A stretch of 5,063 nucleotides of DNA from Spirochaetaceae bacterium (lineage in GTDB: Bacteria; Spirochaetota; Spirochaetia; Treponematales; Breznakiellaceae): the NCBI GenBank assembly GCA_031280115.1, contig JAITHF010000194.1:1-5063 (forward strand), written 5' to 3'. The position numbers were made by a program, and so were the translations under genes. Shown piece after piece: positions 5,036 through 5,063 of the stretch; within the stretch, counting starts at the first letter, position 1, and every line of letters starts with the position of its first letter. Under the pieces are notes generated by a model. That model ran no database searches. It saw nothing but the letters and a program-made list of their open reading frames with translations, and had not been told where the DNA came from.

Positions 5036-5063
5036 TTGTAGTCAAGAAAAGTTTTCTTGTAGT
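5036..5063. repeat. A/T palindrome flanked by TTGTAGT direct repeats
   Basis: CAAGAAAA (5043-5050), a central G, and TTTTCTTG (5052-5059) make a perfect odd palindrome. The heptamer TTGTAGT occurs at 5036-5042 and again at 5057-5063 with a 21-bp period. The window ends here, so I cannot say whether the pattern continues as a tandem array, an operator or a promoter region for the next gene. No coding start is visible. Confidence 0.6.

Overview
The window holds a complete riboflavin biosynthesis operon, ribD-ribE-ribBA-ribH, all on the + strand from about 1283 to 4969. A well-conserved FMN riboswitch and a good sigma70-type promoter precede it. The roughly 1 kb upstream has no convincing gene and is packed with GC-rich direct, inverted and palindromic repeats. 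This looks like a chromosomal biosynthetic locus in a GC-rich bacterium. The gene order, the fused RibBA and the FMN riboswitch occur in several phyla. The repeat-laden intergenic DNA, A-rich simple repeats and unusual RibD zinc loop made me think of a spirochaete such as a termite-gut Treponema, but this is low-confidence inference.

Layout. Positions 1-1009 are a repeat field. It has two 72-bp direct repeats (1-72 and 294-365) that differ at two positions, an inverted partial copy (702-754), and a 21-bp tandem GC palindrome (383-460). It also has a perfect 24-bp palindrome (734-757), several CAGCC-nnn-GGCTG mini-hairpins, and two diverged 91-bp repeats (782-872 and 896-986), each ending in the same kind of hairpin. 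One orphan promoter-like sequence lies at 555-582. Positions 1010-1039 carry the operon promoter (TTGACG, 18 bp, TATAGT). Positions 1049-1180 are the FMN aptamer, followed by about 100 nt of leader that has no terminator-type T run and a possible RBS-sequestering helix.

The genes. RibD (deaminase and reductase) and the two halves of RibBA (DHBP synthase and GTP cyclohydrolase II) make the two precursors of the ring system. RibH joins them into 6,7-dimethyl-8-ribityllumazine, and RibE dismutates that into riboflavin. Only the dephosphorylation step between RibD and RibH has no gene here, as is usual for rib operons. Spacers are 72, 33 and 12 nt, and each gene has a clear Shine-Dalgarno, so a single transcript controlled by FMN is the simplest reading. 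Two A-rich simple repeats flank ribE: a hexamer tract in front of its RBS, and a 9-bp tract inside it coding for EKI repeats.

After ribH, a strong GC hairpin built from two tandem palindromic units (4973-5013) and an A/T palindrome (5043-5059) lie at the right edge. They may end transcription or be further members of the repeat population. No mobile-element gene, tRNA, rRNA or CRISPR array was seen.
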